In this document: one piece after another, positions 1-9,976 of the stretch
How the letters are laid out: each line of letters opens with the position of its first letter
Numbering within the stretch: position 1 is the stretch's first letter
Source: an uncultured Balneola sp.
Lineage (GTDB): Bacteria; Bacteroidota; Rhodothermia; Balneolales; Balneolaceae
Reading direction: 5' to 3'
NCBI GenBank assembly: GCA_902529365.1
Contig: CABZWK010000005.1
Location: 62,001-126,000 of the forward strand
Length of the DNA: 64,000 nucleotides
Notes under the pieces: model-generated
Database searches by the model: none
What the model was told of the DNA's origin: nothing
What the model saw: only the letters and a program-made list of their open reading frames with translations
Translations under genes and position numbers: made by a program

Positions 1-1
1 T

Positions 2-229
2 GCAATTCCAACTGTACTTGCCGCAAGTTGTGCTTTTATGCTTCCAGTAGCGACTCCACCCAATGCAATTGTATATGGAAGTGGGCGCATCACTATTCCA
101 GAAATGAGTAAAGCAGGTCTATTACTTAATTTATTTTTTATAGCACTGTTATCTATCGGCGCACTGACATTTTTCGGTCTTGTTTTTGGTATAGAAGTAG
201 GAGTGCTACCTGTTTGGGCTAACTTATAG
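2..229 (+). CDS. SLC13/DASS-type sodium:anion symporter, C-terminal end (partial)
   Basis: The reading frame is open from the first bases of the window, so this is only the last ~75 residues of a gene that starts outside. The segment reads [18 protein letters not shown], the conserved substrate/sodium-site signature near the end of SLC13 (DASS, CitT-like) carriers, followed by one hydrophobic transmembrane helix and a short polar end. Such proteins import di- or tricarboxylates, sulfate or similar anions with Na+ across the inner membrane. The substrate cannot be told from this fragment. Its stop overlaps the end of the convergent WbqC gene by 11 bp. Confidence 0.85.
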   Translation, partial: AIPTVLAASCAFMLPVATPPNAIVYGSGRITIPEMSKAGLLLNLFFIALLSIGALTFFGLVFGIEVGVLPVWANL

Positions 230-950
230 GTGACTTAAATTTAAGGTAGCTATAACTTTCAGGTCCCTGTTCAAAGAGTAGATCAATAAGACTGCAGTGT
301 TCCATAAAGTCACCATGGTGTTGTGGGTAGCGTAATCCTGGGATATAACTTGTCTTTGCAGTAAGAATAGGGCTCATGTAGGTATTTGAAAGGCATTCCT
401 GTATATAGGTATATCCTGATTTTTTCCTAATTTTTTCAGCCTCACTCGTTTCCAGGTTATCAAGGCGGTTATTTTGAACCAGTACCTCTACATCTTTGTA
501 AAGGGTGTAAGGTTCGGGTAATAGCTTAATTTTTTCTAATAGGTAATTCAGGGAAGTGAATTCTAGTAATCCACGAAAAACATACTCGTTAAAATCCCAC
601 AATCGTTCATGCTTCGAAGCCTCCATAATCAAAGCTTCGAATTCCTTCCAATAGTAGTCATGATAGCGAGCTTTGGCATAACTGTGTTGGACCGCATTTA
701 AAAATGGTCCTGTCCAATCTTGCTTAGAATCGATACGAACCTGAGAAATCAATTTTTTTTTATCCTCAGTCCGAATAGGAAGCCCAATCCACTGTCGTTG
801 ATCTCTATTTCGAATAGCCGCACGATGGGTCCTACTTTTTCGCGACCAAGGTTGGCACCCTAGCATTAGCACCTGTTCGACACGAAAGAATGCGGCTAGG
901 TCGTAAACATTAGGGGCGAAGCTGCTTTGAATGAGTAGTTTTACGCTCAT
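219..950 (-). CDS. WbqC family protein
   Basis: A 243-aa soluble protein. The N-terminus ([18 protein letters not shown], then a Ser/Arg-rich segment with HRAAIRN and WIGLPI) matches the WbqC-like family (PF08889), where an N-terminal (I)xQ-x-(Y/F)-x-P motif is followed by a WLxxPV-like stretch. WbqC proteins occur in O-antigen or glycopeptide loci and as stand-alone genes in Bacteroidota-like genomes; their reaction is unknown. No signal peptide is seen. It converges on the SLC13 carrier and is divergent from gltX across a 193-bp gap in which I see no other gene. The family call rests on motif resemblance only. Confidence 0.7.
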   Translation of the reverse strand: MSVKLLIQSSFAPNVYDLAAFFRVEQVLMLGCQPWSRKSRTHRAAIRNRDQRQWIGLPIRTEDKKKLISQVRIDSKQDWTGPFLNAVQHSYAKARYHDYYWKEFEALIMEASKHERLWDFNEYVFRGLLEFTSLNYLLEKIKLLPEPYTLYKDVEVLVQNNRLDNLETSEAEKIRKKSGYTYIQECLSNTYMSPILTAKTSYIPGLRYPQHHGDFMEHCSLIDLLFEQGPESYSYLKFKSPIS

Positions 951-1143
951 AAGCTTGGTGATTCGGTAGATTTGGATTCATATCAATCCAGGTAGGGAAT
1001 TGTAGCTATTATAATGTACACAAAAAAAGCGGTCTCTTAGTAGCTTAAAACGTAAGGATACATCAGCTATAACCCTCTTGGATTATGTCTTTATCAAAGT
1101 GGAATATTCGTATCTTAGGATAACAGTTAAATTTTAAGAGATT

Positions 1144-2625
1144 ATGAGTGTAAGAGTTCGTTTTGCCCCCTCACCAACGGGGTTTTTACATATTGGTGGA
1201 TTACGTACAGCCCTCTATAACTATTTATTTGCGCGCCACCATCAAGGTACCTTTGTGCTCCGAATAGAAGATACCGATCAGTCCAGGTATGTTTCCGGTG
1301 CGGAGCAGGATATCATTGAGTCACTAGAGTGGGCCGGTATACATATTGATGAAGGGCCTAATAAACCAAGGCCTTTTGGCCCATATCGACAAAGTGAGCG
1401 AAAAGAACTCTATCTTACATTTGCGCAACAACTCATTGAGCAAGGTGATGCGTACTATGCCTTTGACACTACAGAAGAAATCGAAGAAATGAGAGAGCGA
1501 TTGAAGAAGTCGGGAAATCCCTCCCCAAAGTACGATTCAATTACTCGCCAGAGTATGAAAAATAGCCTGACTCTGCCGCAGGATCAGGTTCAGAAAAAAT
1601 TAGAAAATGGGGATGAATATGTCATTCGCCTGAAGGTCCCACGTCGCGAAACAATTAAATTTGAGGATGAAATTAGAGGGATTGTTTCATTTGATACAGC
1701 CGGATTGGATGACCAAGTTTTGCTTAAATCCGATGGTATGCCCACTTATCACTTAGCCAATGTAGTGGATGATCACACGATGGAAATTACCCATGTTATT
1801 CGTGGTGAAGAATGGCTGAGTTCGGCGCCTAAGCATATGTTATTATATAAAGCATTTGGATGGGAAGCACCTACGATGGCTCATCTGCCACTGATAATGT
1901 CACCAAGTGGTGGGAAATTGTCTAAACGAAAAGCTGAAACCGAGGGTATTCCAGTGAAGACCAAAGAATATCGATATGGGTATTATGAACCTAAAGCATT
2001 AATCAATTTCTTGGCATTTTTAGGCTGGAATCCTGGTGATGATAGCGAAATATATAATATGAATTCTCTTTGTGAGAAATTTACTTTGGACCGAGTTAGT
2101 AAAGGTGGAGCAGTCTTTAATTATAAAAAGCTCATGTGGTATAATGAATACTACGTCCATCATCGCACTGTTGAAGACTTGCTACCACAAGTAAAAGACT
2201 TGTTTAGGGATAGTGGTATTAAAACCGATGATAGTAAATTTTTGAAGTCAGTATTAGCACTATTGCATGAACGAGTCTCAAAAGTAGATGAATTTGTTCC
2301 CATGGGTCGATTTTTCTACGAAGCACCAACCGATTATGATGAGAAAGCGTTAAAGAAGTGGAATGATCATAGCGCAGCACTTGTCCAATCCTTTGCAGGC
2401 CGCCTAGTTGAAATTACTGAGTATGAATTTACGGAAACCGTCATAAAGCACGCCTTGGAAGCTACTGTAGAAGCAGAATCTGTAGGTTTTGGAAAAGTTA
2501 TGATGCCTGTAAGAATCGCTTTATCTGGTCAGGGTTTTGGGCCTGATTTATTTCCTGCTATGGAATTAATTGGAAAAACAGAGTGTATTATACGCCTGCA
2601 TGCTGCAATTGAATTTTTAGGCTAA
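1144..2625 (+). CDS. gltX: Glutamyl-tRNA synthetase
   Basis: This class I aminoacyl-tRNA synthetase charges tRNA-Glu (possibly also tRNA-Gln, if the organism uses the amidotransferase route). The 493-aa length is normal. It opens with VRFAPSPTGFLHIGGLRTAL, carrying the HIGH-type motif (HIGG) near residue 17, then the conserved RIEDTDQSR, and has the KMSKS-type loop as KLSKRK near residue 260. The C-terminal alpha-helical anticodon-binding half is present. The ATG lies about 3 bp after a weak purine stretch (AAGAG), not a strong Shine-Dalgarno. Its last 4 bases overlap the stop of the convergent nhaC gene. Confidence 0.97.
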   Translation: MSVRVRFAPSPTGFLHIGGLRTALYNYLFARHHQGTFVLRIEDTDQSRYVSGAEQDIIESLEWAGIHIDEGPNKPRPFGPYRQSERKELYLTFAQQLIEQGDAYYAFDTTEEIEEMRERLKKSGNPSPKYDSITRQSMKNSLTLPQDQVQKKLENGDEYVIRLKVPRRETIKFEDEIRGIVSFDTAGLDDQVLLKSDGMPTYHLANVVDDHTMEITHVIRGEEWLSSAPKHMLLYKAFGWEAPTMAHLPLIMSPSGGKLSKRKAETEGIPVKTKEYRYGYYEPKALINFLAFLGWNPGDDSEIYNMNSLCEKFTLDRVSKGGAVFNYKKLMWYNEYYVHHRTVEDLLPQVKDLFRDSGIKTDDSKFLKSVLALLHERVSKVDEFVPMGRFFYEAPTDYDEKALKKWNDHSAALVQSFAGRLVEITEYEFTETVIKHALEATVEAESVGFGKVMMPVRIALSGQGFGPDLFPAMELIGKTECIIRLHAAIEFLG

Positions 2626-4094
2626 TTCAATTCCGTTTTAGCATCTTTTAACGCTCTTATCTTTATACCCATATAGGCATAAAAAATGGTCATAAAAGGA
2701 CTAATTAGGTTAAAAAAGGCAAAGGGAAGATACGCGAAGGTGGCGACTCCTAGTACATTAGCGTGATATGCCCCACATGTATTCCAAGGAACTAGAGCAG
2801 AAGTGACGGTACCTGAATCTTCAAGTGTTCTACTTAGGTTTTCTGGTGCTAAACCTTTCTCTTTATATGTATCGGTATACATACGACCAGGCACTACGAT
2901 CGCTAAATACTGATCAGAAGCAGTAATATTGAAAAACACACAAGTACCTGCTGTTGAGGCTACCAAGGATCCTGTTGAATTTACAATGCTTATTATAGAT
3001 TTTGCTATCCTCCTAAGCATTCCTGTGCCTTCCATTACTCCTCCAAAAATCATAGCAGAGACGATGAGCCACACCGTACCTAACATTCCGTACATACCTC
3101 CTGAGGTTAGTAAATCGTCTACAATCTCTTGACCTGTAACAATTTGTATATCGCCATAAAACGCCTTCATAATACCCACATAGTAGGCTTCTGCCGATAG
3201 CGTCTCATACCCTGATACACTCAAAATAGCCTCTGGCTGAAAAATTGCGGCAAATATTCCTCCTAATAAAGCCCCAAACATTATGGCTGGTATTGCAGGA
3301 ATTTTACGAACAATCATGATAACTACGACAATTGGCACAATAAATAATTCTGGCGAGATGTAGAAACTCCCATTAATAGCATCTAAGATATCTAGTGTAC
3401 TCGTTGTACTCTCACTAGAATCTTGCATAAGTCCAATAATCAAAAAGATGATTAGCGTAATAGTGATAGAGGGTACTGTAGTATACGCCATATATCGAAT
3501 ATGAGTAAAAAGATCGGTGCCAACCATGGCCGGTGCTAAGTTGGTGGTATCTGAAAGAGGGGACATTTTATCTCCAAAATAGGCTCCTGAAATAATAGCG
3601 CCTGCAACCATACCCGGTTTTAAGCCTAAGGCAGTACCAATCCCTATTAAGGCAATCCCAACGGTAGCCGCAGTAGTCCATGAAGAACCAGTTGCAATAG
3701 AAACTATGGCGCAAACAATAGTGGCTGCTACCAAAAAAATGGTTGGGTTTAATACTTGTAATCCATAATAAATCATGGCAGGTACCACGCCACTTAGTAA
3801 CCAAGTTCCTGCTAGTGAACCAATCAGTAGAAGTATAATAATCGAGGAAAGAGCCGAAGAAATACTTTTGACGATACTACTGCGTATTTTTTTCCATTTA
3901 TATCCCAGGCGAATAGCAACTATCGATGCCACACCAGCAGAGAGCATTAAAATGATTTGATTGGATCCATCTAGTGCGGCATCACCAAATATACGAACGT
4001 TAATAAATAAGGCGACTATTAGAAACAGGATGGGTAATAAAGCCTGTAATATGCTGGGTTTAAATGGTTTATTGCTCACTTGGGTATTTGCCAT
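2622..4094 (-). CDS. nhaC: Na+/H+ antiporter, NhaC family
   Basis: A 490-aa polytopic inner-membrane protein with about 11-12 hydrophobic helices. It has the family features of NhaC-type antiporters: an SSWTTAATVG segment, then GAYFGDKMSPLSDTTNLAPA near residues 170-190, and a C-terminal VPWNTCGAYHA. These polar motifs line the ion path in NhaC carriers, which expel Na+ in exchange for protons. This fits a marine or saline habitat. It overlaps the end of gltX by 4 bp in convergent orientation and stands alone as a transcription unit; the 120 bp upstream to the next gene are AT-rich with no clear operator. Confidence 0.92.
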   Translation of the reverse strand: MANTQVSNKPFKPSILQALLPILFLIVALFINVRIFGDAALDGSNQIILMLSAGVASIVAIRLGYKWKKIRSSIVKSISSALSSIIILLLIGSLAGTWLLSGVVPAMIYYGLQVLNPTIFLVAATIVCAIVSIATGSSWTTAATVGIALIGIGTALGLKPGMVAGAIISGAYFGDKMSPLSDTTNLAPAMVGTDLFTHIRYMAYTTVPSITITLIIFLIIGLMQDSSESTTSTLDILDAINGSFYISPELFIVPIVVVIMIVRKIPAIPAIMFGALLGGIFAAIFQPEAILSVSGYETLSAEAYYVGIMKAFYGDIQIVTGQEIVDDLLTSGGMYGMLGTVWLIVSAMIFGGVMEGTGMLRRIAKSIISIVNSTGSLVASTAGTCVFFNITASDQYLAIVVPGRMYTDTYKEKGLAPENLSRTLEDSGTVTSALVPWNTCGAYHANVLGVATFAYLPFAFFNLISPFMTIFYAYMGIKIRALKDAKTELN

Positions 4095-4214
4095 AAAAAA
4101 AGGGATGTAGAATTAATTACATACATTAAACGTTGAAGATAATGAAACAAGGGTAGTTATTTCAATGCATATCGAAATACTCTATATTATTGGTATTCAA
4201 AATCAAAGATTCTT

Positions 4215-4775
4215 ATGCGAATAATACTGTCAGTTATCTTATTTAGCCTGCTTTTAGGTACATCACTGGCTCCGGCCCAATTATTAAACAATCAAAGTAA
4301 CAGTGCAAGAGATAAAACAGAGTCGCCACATAAGCAAATTCAATCTTCCATTGATTCTGGCTTTGAATGGATAGGTCTCGAAAGAGCACAGCGATTAGCC
4401 GCAGAATCGCAAAAAAAAGTATTGATTTTCGGATATGCTGAATGGTGTACCTACTGTCTTAAAATGCGAAAAGAAAGTCTGTCTGATTCGTCCGTTCTAG
4501 ACGCTATTAGTCAATACTTTATACCTGTTCAGCTAGATGGGGAATCCCCTGACCCTGTGGTATTCAATGGCACGCAGTACACTAAAAATCAACTTGCTCG
4601 CGGATTACAACTCTCGTCTTTTCCTACGCATTTTTTTATAGACGTAGAAGGCGGGGTAATAGGAGCGCAACCTGGATTCATTGAACCTGATATTTATGCG
4701 TTGCTTCTGCGCTATGTTGGGAGTAATGCCTTTGAGCGTAGTAGCTTTGATGAATATGTAGAATTGAACATCTAA
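4215..4775 (+). CDS. Secreted thioredoxin-like protein
   Basis: A 186-aa protein with a signal peptide (hydrophobic stretch at residues 4-19, likely cleaved after a PAQ site), so probably periplasmic. A thioredoxin-fold domain follows: WIGLERAQRLAAES, then the redox motif AEWCTYCLKM with C78 and C81, and a cis-Pro-type segment SFPTHFFID near residue 137. It resembles the DUF255/DsbD-C-like proteins that reduce or monitor cysteines outside the cytoplasm; the partner is unknown. The stop codon TAA shares one base with the ATG of the downstream DtxR-type regulator (TAATG), so the two are translationally coupled. Confidence 0.8.
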   Translation: MRIILSVILFSLLLGTSLAPAQLLNNQSNSARDKTESPHKQIQSSIDSGFEWIGLERAQRLAAESQKKVLIFGYAEWCTYCLKMRKESLSDSSVLDAISQYFIPVQLDGESPDPVVFNGTQYTKNQLARGLQLSSFPTHFFIDVEGGVIGAQPGFIEPDIYALLLRYVGSNAFERSSFDEYVELNI

Positions 4776-5440
4776 TGCGATTAAGTCAGGCTTTAGAAGA
4801 TTACCTAAAGGTCATTTATGTACTAGAGGCCGATGGTGAAAAGGCAACTACGACGGCTATAGCTCAAGCCTTAGACGTTTCGAATGCTTCGGTGACCAAT
4901 ATGCTAAAGAAACTTGCTGGTATGAATTTAATCGTCCATGAATCCTATAAAGGGGCAGAACTAAGTCCATCAGGAAAAAAAGTTGCTCTGGAGATACTTC
5001 GGCACCATCGTTTATTGGAGCTATATTTGAAGGAAGTGATGGGGTATTCATGGGACGAGGTTCATGATGAAGCCGAAAAACTGGAGCATCACATATCAGA
5101 ACAGTTTGAGGATAGAATCGCTGAATTACTGAATCATCCCACCCATGACCCGCATGGTGATCCCATTCCAAGCAAAGATGGTGTTATGCCTGAAAAAGCC
5201 ACTTTAGCGCTCCATGACGCTGAATTAAATACACTCTACATGATAGGGAGAGTCAAAGATCAGAATCCTGAATTACTACGATACTTAGAAAAACAAGGGG
5301 TGCTACCTGGGGTTGAACTCACCATCGTAGAAAAAGCCCCCTTTAATGGTCCTTTAGTGATCTCCCTAGCAGGACAGGTTCTTTCAATAGGCTTTGTCAT
5401 AGCCCAAGATATATTCCTTATTCAACCCAATCAGCAATAA
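4775..5440 (+). CDS. DtxR/MntR-family metal-dependent transcriptional regulator
   Basis: A 221-aa regulator with an N-terminal winged helix (LSQALEDYLKVIYVLEADG at residues 3-21, then TTTAIAQALDVSNASVTNML), a metal-binding and dimerisation domain (HHRLLELYLKEVMG, EAEKLEHHIS, HPTHDPHGDPIP) and a C-terminal SH3/FeoA-like domain (GVELTIVEKAPFNGPLVI). DtxR/IdeR/MntR proteins bind Mn2+ or Fe2+ and then DNA to repress metal uptake; which metal cannot be decided here. It is coupled to the thioredoxin-like gene upstream and overlaps the convergent TolB-like gene by 23 bp. Confidence 0.92.
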   Translation: MRLSQALEDYLKVIYVLEADGEKATTTAIAQALDVSNASVTNMLKKLAGMNLIVHESYKGAELSPSGKKVALEILRHHRLLELYLKEVMGYSWDEVHDEAEKLEHHISEQFEDRIAELLNHPTHDPHGDPIPSKDGVMPEKATLALHDAELNTLYMIGRVKDQNPELLRYLEKQGVLPGVELTIVEKAPFNGPLVISLAGQVLSIGFVIAQDIFLIQPNQQ

Positions 5441-6512
5441 ATACATTGGTCGACCGATCGCCCCCGTTAAAGCGATTAGAAGCAAAAATAAGCTTGGTTC
5501 CATCATAAGAAAACATGGGGAAGGAATCGAAGGTATCATCGAAACTAAGTTGCTTTAATCCCGTTCCATCCACATTGATTACGAATAGATTAAAGGGGAA
5601 ACCTCTGGTTGATTTGTGATTGGATGCGAACACAATTTTTTCCCCGGATGGATGAAAATAAGGTGCCCAGTTCGCGTTACCTAAATCGGTAATTTGACGT
5701 AAACCAGTACCATCCACATTGACTACGTAGAGTTCCATATTAGTTGGCTCTACCAATCCTTGTTCAAGCAAAGACGTATATTTTTGAATCTCTTCCTCGG
5801 TTTTAGGGCGAGAAGAACGGAAAATTAATTGGCTACCATCGGGAGAGAAAAAAGCCCCCCCATCATACCCTAATTCCGAGGTGATTTGTCGGACATTTCC
5901 ACCATTGGTGTCCATTATAAATAACTCCAAATCACCGGTTCTCATGGAGGTGAACACGATCGATTTTCCGTCAGGGGACAGGGTTGCTTCAGCGTCATAA
6001 CCTGGTTCATTGGTTAAGGTATCAATGATTTCACCTTCTAGGTTAGCTTTAAAAATATCGTAGCTGTCATAAATGGGCCATACATAAGCGCCATTCGGTC
6101 CTCGCTCTGGGACTTCAGGACAACTAACATCGTCTAAATGAGTCGAGCCATACACAAAAGTAGTATCGCCAGGGAGGAAAAAAGCGCAGGTAGTTCTACC
6201 TGTTCCAGTAGAAATCATTTTAGGCATGAAGTTTTCCTCTTTTACAGAAGTATCCATATAAAAAATTTGATCGCAACTGACCCCCCAATCTGGATTATTA
6301 GATTGGAACACAATTTTTTCATCACCAAAACCGAAGTAAGCCTCGGCATTATCAGCTCCAAAAGTTAACTGACGGATATTTCGTATATGCTCTTCATTAT
6401 CATAACGAAGAATATCCTGGGTTCGATCATAGGGAGCTTCGGTTGAATCTGGAGATGTACATGAAATAAGACCAAAGCTGAGGATGAACAAAGATAGGGT
6501 AAATAAGCGCAT
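5418..6512 (-). CDS. TolB-like beta-propeller lipoprotein
   Basis: The frame is open from 6590, but the ATG at 6512 gives MRLFTLSLFILSFGLISC, a classic lipoprotein signal with lipobox LISC, so I place the start there (364 aa). The rest is a chain of PD40/TolB-type blades with repeated SPDG and GDLELFIMDTNGGNVRQIT-type motifs, for example near 5870-5990 and 5540-5720. It is probably an outer- or inner-membrane-anchored periplasmic propeller. TolB-like proteins usually bind other envelope proteins, but this is not the Tol-Pal tolB itself, as no tol or pal gene lies nearby. Function unknown. Confidence 0.8.
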   Translation of the reverse strand: MRLFTLSLFILSFGLISCTSPDSTEAPYDRTQDILRYDNEEHIRNIRQLTFGADNAEAYFGFGDEKIVFQSNNPDWGVSCDQIFYMDTSVKEENFMPKMISTGTGRTTCAFFLPGDTTFVYGSTHLDDVSCPEVPERGPNGAYVWPIYDSYDIFKANLEGEIIDTLTNEPGYDAEATLSPDGKSIVFTSMRTGDLELFIMDTNGGNVRQITSELGYDGGAFFSPDGSQLIFRSSRPKTEEEIQKYTSLLEQGLVEPTNMELYVVNVDGTGLRQITDLGNANWAPYFHPSGEKIVFASNHKSTRGFPFNLFVINVDGTGLKQLSFDDTFDSFPMFSYDGTKLIFASNRFNGGDRSTNVFIADWVE

Positions 6513-6615
6513 GAATAGTATGTTGAACGTGGATAATAATCTGTGCAAGAAATTTAATCTGTCTAAAAACACTAGATCAGAAAAAATCATAAGAGCAGCA
6601 AATATACAAAATTTA

Positions 6616-9021
6616 CTACTTCAATTGCACAATCGTACAACCCGATCCACTCACATCTTCATTGGCGAGTTCAAAACGAAACACATCTTTTCTCTCGTCT
6701 AAATACCCGTGAACTACCTCTTTTAGGATACCATCGCCTTTGCCATGAACCAACTCTATCGTACTCAAACCTCGAAACAAGGCCTTATCTATGTATTCCT
6801 GTAGTTCATTTAGGGCTTGCTCAGCGCGTTTACCACGAAGATCTAATCGAATGGGAAGAGGCGTACGTAGAGAGTGAATATTGTGTAGGTTCTTTAGAGT
6901 TTTTGAAGAGCTTGCTTTTTTAGCCTTGGGAGCTTGAACACGCACTAAATTTTTGTAGGTGGTTTTCAATCGCAACCCGTTCGTTTGAACAACAGCCTTT
7001 TTTCCCTTTAACTCTATGAGTTCACCATGGGTGCTTCCATCTAAAAACCTAACAAAATCCCCCACTTTTGGGGGCTTTTTTGAGGCTTGCATAGCCACTT
7101 CTACCGATTTCTGATCCTCTATTTTGAGCAATTCAGAGGATATTTCATCTTTATGATTTTCCAGTTCACTACGAATAGCTTGTACATTTTTCTTTGAGCT
7201 TTTTTTCTCCTCAATAATTTGTTGAACGGCCTTTTCGACCTTTTTATTCGCACCATCCATAATCTGTTTGGCCTCTTTTAAGGCCTTTTCCCGAATGGCT
7301 GTTTTTTCTTTATAAAGTGACTCTAACTTATGTTCGTAGGTGCGTTTTTCCTTTTGAGTTTTTTCCCTCAATACGTTCAAATATTCTTCAAGTTTGGCTA
7401 CTTCCTGAGTCTTAGTTTCCATCTCACTAATGAGAGATTCCAGCGTATTCTTTTGAATACCCAGCACATCTCGGGCTCGATTGAGTATCGATGAAGGAAG
7501 ACGCATTCTCTGGGCAATATCAAAGGCATAGGAACTACCGGGCACACCTTTCTTAAACTGATAGGTGGGTGCTAAATGAGCCTGATCAAATTCCATGGAC
7601 CCGTTGACTGCTTTTTCATGCTCGTGTGCAAATACTTTCAGCGACCCATGGTGGGTGGTTACCACCAAAAAAGCTTCTCTATCCAGCATAGATTCAATAA
7701 AGGACTGAAATAATGCCCCTCCTTCTTCAGGGTCTGTGCCGGCAGCGGCTTCATCAATGAGTATTAGGGCTCCTTTCTTCGCCTTTTCAGTGGTAAAACG
7801 CATCCATTGCAGGCGGGAAGAAAAGGTACTCAGGTCGTTTTCAATAGACTGCTCATCGCCTATGTCAACGAACCAGCCAGTAATAATGGGTACCTCTGAA
7901 TTTGGATCCGCTGGTATACCCCATCCACATTGCACCATTACAGTTGATAATCCAATGGTTTTCATACCAACTGATTTTCCACCTGCATTCGGACCAGTAA
8001 TCATAAGACATCGTTCGCTTGGTTCCATTCTTAACTGCAGAGGAACAATGGGTTCGGCTTCCTTTTGGCCGATGTTTTTAATCTTTAATAGTGGATTATG
8101 GGCTTTTTTAAGGTCCAACACCCCGTTGGGAGATAACAGTGGAATGGAGCCAGATAACTCAAGAGTACATTGGGCTTTGGCATATACCTGATCCAAATGT
8201 GCTAGGTAGTTAATATTATCTGAGAACCAATCCACATACATACGGACATGATCGGTGAGCGCTCTCAGAATCCGCTCAATTTCCTTCTGTTCAGTAATCT
8301 CCAACTCCCTAATATCATTATTCAGATGCAGTGCTTCGGCAGGTTCTAAGTAAACAGTTTGCCCCGTTGCTGAAACATCATGCACGAAGCCTGCCATCTT
8401 TCGTTTATACTCTGCTTGGATAGGAATTACCATACGTCCATTTCTAATAGTAGCCCCTTCATCCCCACTCATCCCCTCTTTTTGTGCCCTTTTGAGAGCT
8501 TTTTGAATGGCACTTCTAAGCTGATTACGCTTACTACTCAAGCTCTTTCTTAATTGTAGCAGCTCCGGACTAGCATCATTTTTCAGATCGCCTCGATCCG
8601 AAATCTTAGACTGAATATGATCCTCTAAATCTTTCATTGGGATCAGCATTTGAGCAATATCAGTCAATTCCGGACAGTTTTCCTCACGCTGCTTAAAAAA
8701 ATTTTTCATTCGCCTGCTCAGTGCAGCAATGCTCAACAAGTCTTGAAAACTCGCTAAATTCAACACGGTACCCTCAATCCGAACTCGTTTCAGATGACTG
8801 CGTATTTCGGGTTGATCTTCACTTGGATAGGACTCCCCACTTTGTAGTATTAGAATCATTTCTTGAGTGAGTGACATATCTTTTTGAATGCGAAGCTCGG
8901 TAGTACTAGGCAATAGATCAGATATAGCTTCCTTACTCATTTCACTACGACAATAGCGTAATGTCTGATTTTTTATGGCTTGTAAGCCAAGTTTATTTAG
9001 GGTTTGAGATAAGGTTGTCAT
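6616..9021 (-). CDS. mutS2: Endonuclease MutS2
   Basis: An 801-aa MutS2 protein: a MutS-like core without the mismatch-recognition domain, the ATPase with Walker A GPNAGGKS at residues 343-350 and Walker B LILIDEAAAGTDP, a long charged coiled coil (about residues 510-640), and a C-terminal Smr nuclease domain (LDLRGKRAEQALNEL, then VHGKGDGIL). MutS2 acts on branched DNA to limit recombination and, in some bacteria, rescues collided ribosomes. Length and order of domains are normal. The gene is divergent from the PhzF gene across 124 bp that must hold both promoters. Confidence 0.96.
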   Translation of the reverse strand: MTTLSQTLNKLGLQAIKNQTLRYCRSEMSKEAISDLLPSTTELRIQKDMSLTQEMILILQSGESYPSEDQPEIRSHLKRVRIEGTVLNLASFQDLLSIAALSRRMKNFFKQREENCPELTDIAQMLIPMKDLEDHIQSKISDRGDLKNDASPELLQLRKSLSSKRNQLRSAIQKALKRAQKEGMSGDEGATIRNGRMVIPIQAEYKRKMAGFVHDVSATGQTVYLEPAEALHLNNDIRELEITEQKEIERILRALTDHVRMYVDWFSDNINYLAHLDQVYAKAQCTLELSGSIPLLSPNGVLDLKKAHNPLLKIKNIGQKEAEPIVPLQLRMEPSERCLMITGPNAGGKSVGMKTIGLSTVMVQCGWGIPADPNSEVPIITGWFVDIGDEQSIENDLSTFSSRLQWMRFTTEKAKKGALILIDEAAAGTDPEEGGALFQSFIESMLDREAFLVVTTHHGSLKVFAHEHEKAVNGSMEFDQAHLAPTYQFKKGVPGSSYAFDIAQRMRLPSSILNRARDVLGIQKNTLESLISEMETKTQEVAKLEEYLNVLREKTQKEKRTYEHKLESLYKEKTAIREKALKEAKQIMDGANKKVEKAVQQIIEEKKSSKKNVQAIRSELENHKDEISSELLKIEDQKSVEVAMQASKKPPKVGDFVRFLDGSTHGELIELKGKKAVVQTNGLRLKTTYKNLVRVQAPKAKKASSSKTLKNLHNIHSLRTPLPIRLDLRGKRAEQALNELQEYIDKALFRGLSTIELVHGKGDGILKEVVHGYLDERKDVFRFELANEDVSGSGCTIVQLK

Positions 9022-9145
9022 TGCGAAATAAAGTAATTACCACAATACATGGCTTTTTAAAAACATAGTAACTATAAATATACGGTTTTCATTTGCTAAG
9101 CGGTGATGATAGCTCTACTTTCTTTAATTCATTAAAAAATAGCCT

Positions 9146-9949
9146 ATGATTCTTTCATTCTTTCAAATAGATGCATTTAGCTCGGTACCGTTTTCCGGGA
9201 ATCCCGCTGCGGTATACCCTTTACAACATTGGTTACCGGATACTCAGCTACAGGCCATAGCTATGGAACATCAATTGGCAGAAACCGCCTTTTTTGTTCC
9301 ATCAGGCTCTGCTTACGAGCTACGTTGGTTTAGCCCAGAAACTGAAGTTGATTTATGTGGCCATGCAACCTTAGCCGCCGCCCACGTTCTATATAACGAA
9401 TTAGGTGTACAACGGGAGTTATTGCAATTTTTTACCCGATCAGGAATCCTTACGGTACAACAAACTGCCGACGGATTAGTGATGGATTTCCCATTAATAC
9501 CAATCGAAAAATTTACGGGAGATCAGCAGGCATTAATTGCGGCATTGGGTTTGGAGCACACACCCGTTTCTATCTGGCAGGCTGATGATATTTTGGTTGA
9601 ACTCTCTAGCCAGACTCAAGTTGCTGAACTCGAACCCAATATGCAGGCCTTAGCACAAATACCCACACGAGGGGTTATTGTCACGTCTCTATCCGCATCA
9701 AGTGATACGGATTTTGTTTCACGTTTTTTTGGTCCTAGGGTGGGAGTGAACGAGGATGCGGTTACGGGTTCGGCCCATACCAAATTAGCTCCCTTTTGGG
9801 CTGAAAAACTAGGTAAAACCACCTTCAAAGCCAAGCAAATATCCAAACGTGGTGGGCAATTATCTCTGGAAATAAAAGGAGAACGAGTGTTCATCATTGG
9901 ACAAGCTGTACGATTTTCCAGAGGGGAAAGCACCCTGCCTAATGTCTAA
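9146..9949 (+). CDS. PhzF family isomerase/epimerase
   Basis: A 267-aa protein of the PhzF family, which has a diaminopimelate-epimerase fold. It begins FFQIDAFSSVPFSGNPAAV, has the catalytic glutamate in LAETAFF (E46) and the conserved DLCGHATLA near residue 70, and a second-half match GVNEDAVTGSAHT. PhzF itself isomerises a phenazine precursor, but no phenazine genes lie here, so the substrate is unknown. It is probably co-transcribed with the TauE/SafE gene 27 bp downstream. Confidence 0.88.
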   Translation: MILSFFQIDAFSSVPFSGNPAAVYPLQHWLPDTQLQAIAMEHQLAETAFFVPSGSAYELRWFSPETEVDLCGHATLAAAHVLYNELGVQRELLQFFTRSGILTVQQTADGLVMDFPLIPIEKFTGDQQALIAALGLEHTPVSIWQADDILVELSSQTQVAELEPNMQALAQIPTRGVIVTSLSASSDTDFVSRFFGPRVGVNEDAVTGSAHTKLAPFWAEKLGKTTFKAKQISKRGGQLSLEIKGERVFIIGQAVRFSRGESTLPNV

Positions 9950-9976
9950 GAAATTAACCAGTAGAATAAAGTAGGT

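Noticed and set aside
9146-9949. Phenazine biosynthesis gene
   Set aside because: PhzF-family homologues are widespread outside phenazine loci, and no other phz gene is present.
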